Assembly: GCA_964548585.1 (NCBI GenBank)
Contig: CAZJRS010000001.1
Span: forward strand, 1-64,000
Length of the DNA stretch: 64,000 bases
Direction of reading: 5' to 3'
From: Methanocella_A sp964548585
GTDB lineage: Archaea > Halobacteriota > Methanocellia > Methanocellales > Methanocellaceae
In this document: positions 61,079 to 64,000 of the stretch, piece after piece
Numbering within the stretch: the stretch's first letter is position 1
Layout of the letters: every line of letters starts with the position of its first letter
The notes under the pieces: generated by a model
Database searches by the model: none
What the model was told of the DNA's origin: nothing
The model's input: the letters and a program-made list of their open reading frames with translations, nothing else
Program-made: the position numbers and the translations under genes

Positions 61079-62755
61079 ATGTCGCTGATAAACAGGTTCC
61101 TGGACAAAACCGAATTCGACTCATACGAAGATTTCACACAAAACTTCCGCATCAAGGTACCGGAAAGTTTCAACTTCGCCTATGATGTGATAGACGTCTA
61201 CGCCCGGGAGAGTCCGGATAAGACTGCGCTGGTGTGGTGCGATGACTTCGGGGGTGAGAAGATCATCAGCTTTGGAGAGATGAAGCTCCTGAGTGACCGT
61301 GCTGCTAACGTTTTCAAGAGCATCGGCATAAAGAAAGGCGATGCGGTCATGCTGGCCCTCAAGGGCAGGTACGAGTGGTGGTACTGCATGCTGGGACTCC
61401 ACAGGATCGGCGCAGTTGCGATTCCTGCGACCCACATGCTCACTAAAAAGGACATCGTATACCGGATCGGGCTGGCCGACATCAAGATGATGGTGGCAGC
61501 CGAAGATAAGTTCCTGATACAGGCGGTCGACGATGCCCAAAAAGAGTGTCCGGATATGCTCAAGTACAAAGTGGTCGTGAATGGAAGCCACGATGGCTGG
61601 ATCGACTTTAACGCGGAGGTAGAAAAAGCGGGAGATCAGTTCGTGCGGCCGACGGGTGATGAGGCCACGAAGAACGAGGATACTTCTATTTTATACTTCA
61701 CCTCCGGTACGACGAGCCTCCCCAAGATGGCTGTCCACAACTTCGCCTATCCCCTGGGACACATTCTTACGGCTAAGTACTGGCAGAACGTGATCGACGG
61801 CGGCCTCCACTACACCGTGGCAGACACCGGCTGGGCTAAGGCAGTCTGGGGTAAGATCTACGGCCAGTGGATCGCCGGAACTGCGGTATTCGCCTATGAT
61901 TATGAGGTGTTCAACCCGCTCAACCTGCTGAAGATGAACCAGAAACACAAGGTGACCACCTTCTGCGCTCCGCCTACAATCTACCGGTTCCTTATCAACG
62001 AAGACATGTCAAAGTTCGATTTCTCGAACCTGAAGTACTGCGTAGTCGCAGGCGAGCCCCTGAATCCCGAGGTTTATAACAAGTGGCTTCAGCTGACCGG
62101 ACTCAAACTCATGGAAGGCTACGGCCAGACCGAGATGACGGTGGCGGTAGGCACTTATCAATGGATGGAACCGAGACCGGGCTCGATGGGAAAACCTTCA
62201 CCGGGCTATGATATCGAATTGCTCAACGCAGATGGAAAACTATGCGAGGCGGGCGAAGAGGGCGAACTGGTGATCAATACCAGTAAGAGAAAGCCGGTGG
62301 GCTTGTTTGACGGCTATTACCGGGATGAAAAGAGGACCGGGTCTGTCTGGCACAATGGCCACTACTATACGGGTGACATGGCCTGGATGGATGAGGACGG
62401 CTACCTGTGGTTCGTAGGCAGATCAGACGACGTCATAAAAAGCTCAGGATACAGGATCGGTCCCTTCGAAGTAGAGAGCGCGCTGATACAGCACCCCGCA
62501 GTGGTGGAATGTGCCATCACGGCAGTGCCAGATGAGGTCAGAGGACAGGTCATCAAGGCCACAGTCGTCCTTAAAAAGGGCTACGAGGCATCCGATGCCC
62601 TTAAAAAAGAGCTACAGGACCACGTGAAGAAAGTCACGGCACCGTATAAGTACCCCAGAATAATCGAATTTGTGCCGGTGCTTCCCAAGACCATCAGCGG
62701 TAAAATCCGTCGGGTGGAGATCAGGGATAACGATAAGAAAATAAAAGTTGAGTAG
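61079..62755 (+). CDS. AMP-forming acyl-CoA synthetase
   Basis: The 558-residue enzyme has the adenylate-forming motifs: Y-F-T-S-G-T-T-S-L-P-K (P-loop), G-Y-G-Q-T-E (core A5), Y-T-G-D-M-A (A7), and S-G-Y-R-I-G-P-F-E-V-E with the C-terminal Lys in P-K-T-I-S-G-K-I-R. The closest type is the medium/branched-chain acyl-CoA synthetases (MacsMA-like) of methanogens. It forms acyl-CoA from carboxylic acids, CoA and ATP. It is in an operon with the XRE-cupin regulator. Confidence 0.92.
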   Translation: MSLINRFLDKTEFDSYEDFTQNFRIKVPESFNFAYDVIDVYARESPDKTALVWCDDFGGEKIISFGEMKLLSDRAANVFKSIGIKKGDAVMLALKGRYEWWYCMLGLHRIGAVAIPATHMLTKKDIVYRIGLADIKMMVAAEDKFLIQAVDDAQKECPDMLKYKVVVNGSHDGWIDFNAEVEKAGDQFVRPTGDEATKNEDTSILYFTSGTTSLPKMAVHNFAYPLGHILTAKYWQNVIDGGLHYTVADTGWAKAVWGKIYGQWIAGTAVFAYDYEVFNPLNLLKMNQKHKVTTFCAPPTIYRFLINEDMSKFDFSNLKYCVVAGEPLNPEVYNKWLQLTGLKLMEGYGQTEMTVAVGTYQWMEPRPGSMGKPSPGYDIELLNADGKLCEAGEEGELVINTSKRKPVGLFDGYYRDEKRTGSVWHNGHYYTGDMAWMDEDGYLWFVGRSDDVIKSSGYRIGPFEVESALIQHPAVVECAITAVPDEVRGQVIKATVVLKKGYEASDALKKELQDHVKKVTAPYKYPRIIEFVPVLPKTISGKIRRVEIRDNDKKIKVE

Positions 62756-62794
62756 AATTGTTTGCAGTGGTAGAAGCGGTATAATTCACCGCTT

Positions 62795-63871
62795 CTACTG
62801 TGGCTCATACAATCGTTTTCTATCTGGCGCCATAGCTTCAATCCGCTTTTTTGCCTCGGCGGGAGTGACAATATCCCTGGACCCATCAAGATTCTGAGCG
62901 ACGACACCACTGGCTAAGACCATCTTACACCGCCTTTCTCGGACCGCCCGGTCCGGGTGGCAGATCAGCTGACAGTGGCTGCAAGTGTATTCGGTCCGAA
63001 ACCCGGGCTTAACCGAATTATAGTAGACGTGATCGACGATAGGGCGTTTAATGTAGGCATCGACAGACGCCGCAAAAGCCTTCGGGAAATCCGCGTCGGC
63101 TTCTGGTATGGGATACCGGGAGGGAGACCAGGTCGACCACTTGCCGGACCGGCTGAGACCGGCGTAGCCGCCGCAGACATAGCTGCACCGGGCATACGTG
63201 TTTCTCTTCGAGTATTCGAAGACATGTCCGCCGAGGGACACTTCGGTCAACTGGTCCGCCGACATAAAGCCTGAGGCACATACCGCCCGGCAGAGCCGGC
63301 AGTTGTCGCAGAAATTATCTGCAGCCGGAAGAGGCGCGGTAGGCTCCAGAACCGCCTCTGTAACGACGGATGCGAGGACGATGGCAGCCCCATGGTCGCG
63401 GGTGATCACGTTACCTGAAAATCCAAAGTGGCCGATGCCCGATCGGACGGCCAGATAGCGGTGCGATACCGGCGGCTGACGATCGGCGTAGGTCACCGTT
63501 CCGTCGTTCCGGTACTGGAAGTTGGCTGGCAAGGGCACCGATTTGTAGCCGAGCTGTTCCAGAAAGGCAGCCACTTCCAGTGCAATACCACTGGCCAGAG
63601 TGGTCTTGCGGATCTTATCGAGGTTGTGAGCATCATGGTCCGCTTTTTGCAGGTAAAGCTCGATTGGTTCCTGTTCCATAGACAGCGCAAAGCATAACGC
63701 GGATCTGGCACCCGGTAGCACATAGGTAAGGTCTGCCGACGGCGGGCCTCCCGACAGGGTTTCGGTCGTTACAACGCCCGTGCTGAAAGCACCGAGGTTC
63801 TTTACCATGTCCTGCAGTATCCGGGTTAATTCGGTGTTGTCCATTGTACGGGATTTTAGACCTCCGCTCAT
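62795..63871 (-). CDS. 4Fe-4S oxidoreductase, epoxyqueuosine reductase (QueG)-like
   Basis: The 358-residue protein has a flavin-less QueG/reductive-dehalogenase-like fold: R-Y-L-A-V-R-S-G-I-G-H-F-G (about 143), then C-D-N-C-R-L-C-R-A-V-C (about 188) and C-S-H-C-Q-L-I-C-H-P (about 297) for two [4Fe-4S] clusters. True QueG uses cobalamin to reduce epoxyqueuosine, but archaea make archaeosine instead, so the substrate is probably different. ATG 63844 is an alternative start. Confidence 0.78.
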   Translation of the reverse strand: MSGGLKSRTMDNTELTRILQDMVKNLGAFSTGVVTTETLSGGPPSADLTYVLPGARSALCFALSMEQEPIELYLQKADHDAHNLDKIRKTTLASGIALEVAAFLEQLGYKSVPLPANFQYRNDGTVTYADRQPPVSHRYLAVRSGIGHFGFSGNVITRDHGAAIVLASVVTEAVLEPTAPLPAADNFCDNCRLCRAVCASGFMSADQLTEVSLGGHVFEYSKRNTYARCSYVCGGYAGLSRSGKWSTWSPSRYPIPEADADFPKAFAASVDAYIKRPIVDHVYYNSVKPGFRTEYTCSHCQLICHPDRAVRERRCKMVLASGVVAQNLDGSRDIVTPAEAKKRIEAMAPDRKRLYEPQ

Positions 63872-63949
63872 AAAACTTTACCGGGTCCGCCAGAGGATGC
63901 CGGCGTAATCGTTATGCACCAGCAGGCCAATTAACCACCGGAGATAGAC

Positions 63950-64000
63950 ATGGATAACGATCGGTACGAGCGAGGTCGGAAGCTGCTGGCAGAAATCAAC
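63950..64000 (+). CDS. Start of carboxymuconolactone-decarboxylase-type gene, cut by window end
   Basis: Seventeen codons from ATG 63950, reading M-D-N-D-R-Y-E-R-G-R-K-L-L-A-E-I-N, match the usual start of CMD/AhpD-like proteins (M-D-x-x-R-Y-E-R-G-x-x-x-L-x-E-I). CCGGAGATAGAC provides a ribosome site six bases upstream. The rest of the gene is outside the window. Confidence 0.55.
   Translation, partial: MDNDRYERGRKLLAEIN

Overview
This is archaeal chromosome, most likely from a Class II methanogen of the Methanocellales/Methanosarcinales group (my best guess is Methanocella-like, from gene content and family resemblance, not from a search). The evidence is a tRNA-dependent cysteine pathway enzyme (SepRS), an archaeal ATP-dependent DNA ligase, a one-polypeptide tRNA-splicing endonuclease, Dph2, an F420-type oxidoreductase, a tungsten aldehyde ferredoxin oxidoreductase, TATA-box promoters about 26 bases before short leaders, and secreted proteins with PKD, fasciclin and beta-propeller domains. 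TAG is an ordinary stop codon in many genes. One run of 100 N marks an assembly gap, so this is a draft sequence.

Layout. 1-7.2 kb: end of a Rieske protein, a glycogen-debranching-type enzyme, a NucS-N-like/HRDC protein, three small proteins (two with Cys pairs), a PAS-GAF histidine kinase and HtpX. 7.2-15.1 kb: a CorA-type transporter, an NfnAB/SudBA-like flavin oxidoreductase pair, a putative PD-(D/E)XK nuclease, an intracellular beta-propeller with a zinc ribbon, a repeat hairpin, and a fluoride-export cluster (two CrcB and DUF190). 15.2-24.5 kb: lipoprotein, sepS, endonuclease V, DUF1266, a YdeI-like protein, a bPH2 membrane pair, an isopropylmalate-dehydratase-type leuCD pair and an M29 aminopeptidase. 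24.7-34.8 kb: two exported beta-propellers, a TIGR00300 (ornithine cyclodeaminase-like) enzyme, an aldo/keto reductase, a CGGC protein, an F420-dependent LLM enzyme, MsrA, a membrane-anchored gene broken by an in-frame TAG, a MazG-like pyrophosphohydrolase and a PKD protein. 35-44.4 kb: a methyltransferase/ABC-ATPase fusion co-directed with a second methyltransferase behind a palindrome, tRNA-Pro, an Lrp-like regulator with a Cys-rich tail, glutaredoxin/thioredoxin reductase, AOR with its polyferredoxin, and a TPR protein. 44.4-64 kb: an inverted-repeat element, DNA ligase, a Gly/Trp-rich exported peptide, trpS-pheS-pheT, a GNAT/DUF2156 pair, two exported proteins (one spanning the gap), dph2-endA, two tRNA-Thr genes, a possible structured RNA, a fasciclin protein, an XRE-cupin regulator with an acyl-CoA synthetase, an Fe-S reductase and the start of a carboxymuconolactone-decarboxylase-type gene.

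Functional themes are translation and tRNA maturation (sepS, trpS, pheST, endA, dph2, three tRNAs), redox and oxidative-stress repair (Grx/TrxR, MsrA, NfnAB-like pair, AOR, F420 enzyme), DNA repair (ligase, EndoV, two putative nuclease-related proteins) and cell-surface proteins. I did not see a defence island, integrase, insertion sequence or CRISPR array. The points most worth a second look are a tRNA-Thr with A at position 33, the methyltransferase-ABC fusion, two families of intergenic inverted repeats, the TAG-interrupted gene, and the gap that falls exactly inside a 153-bp protein repeat.
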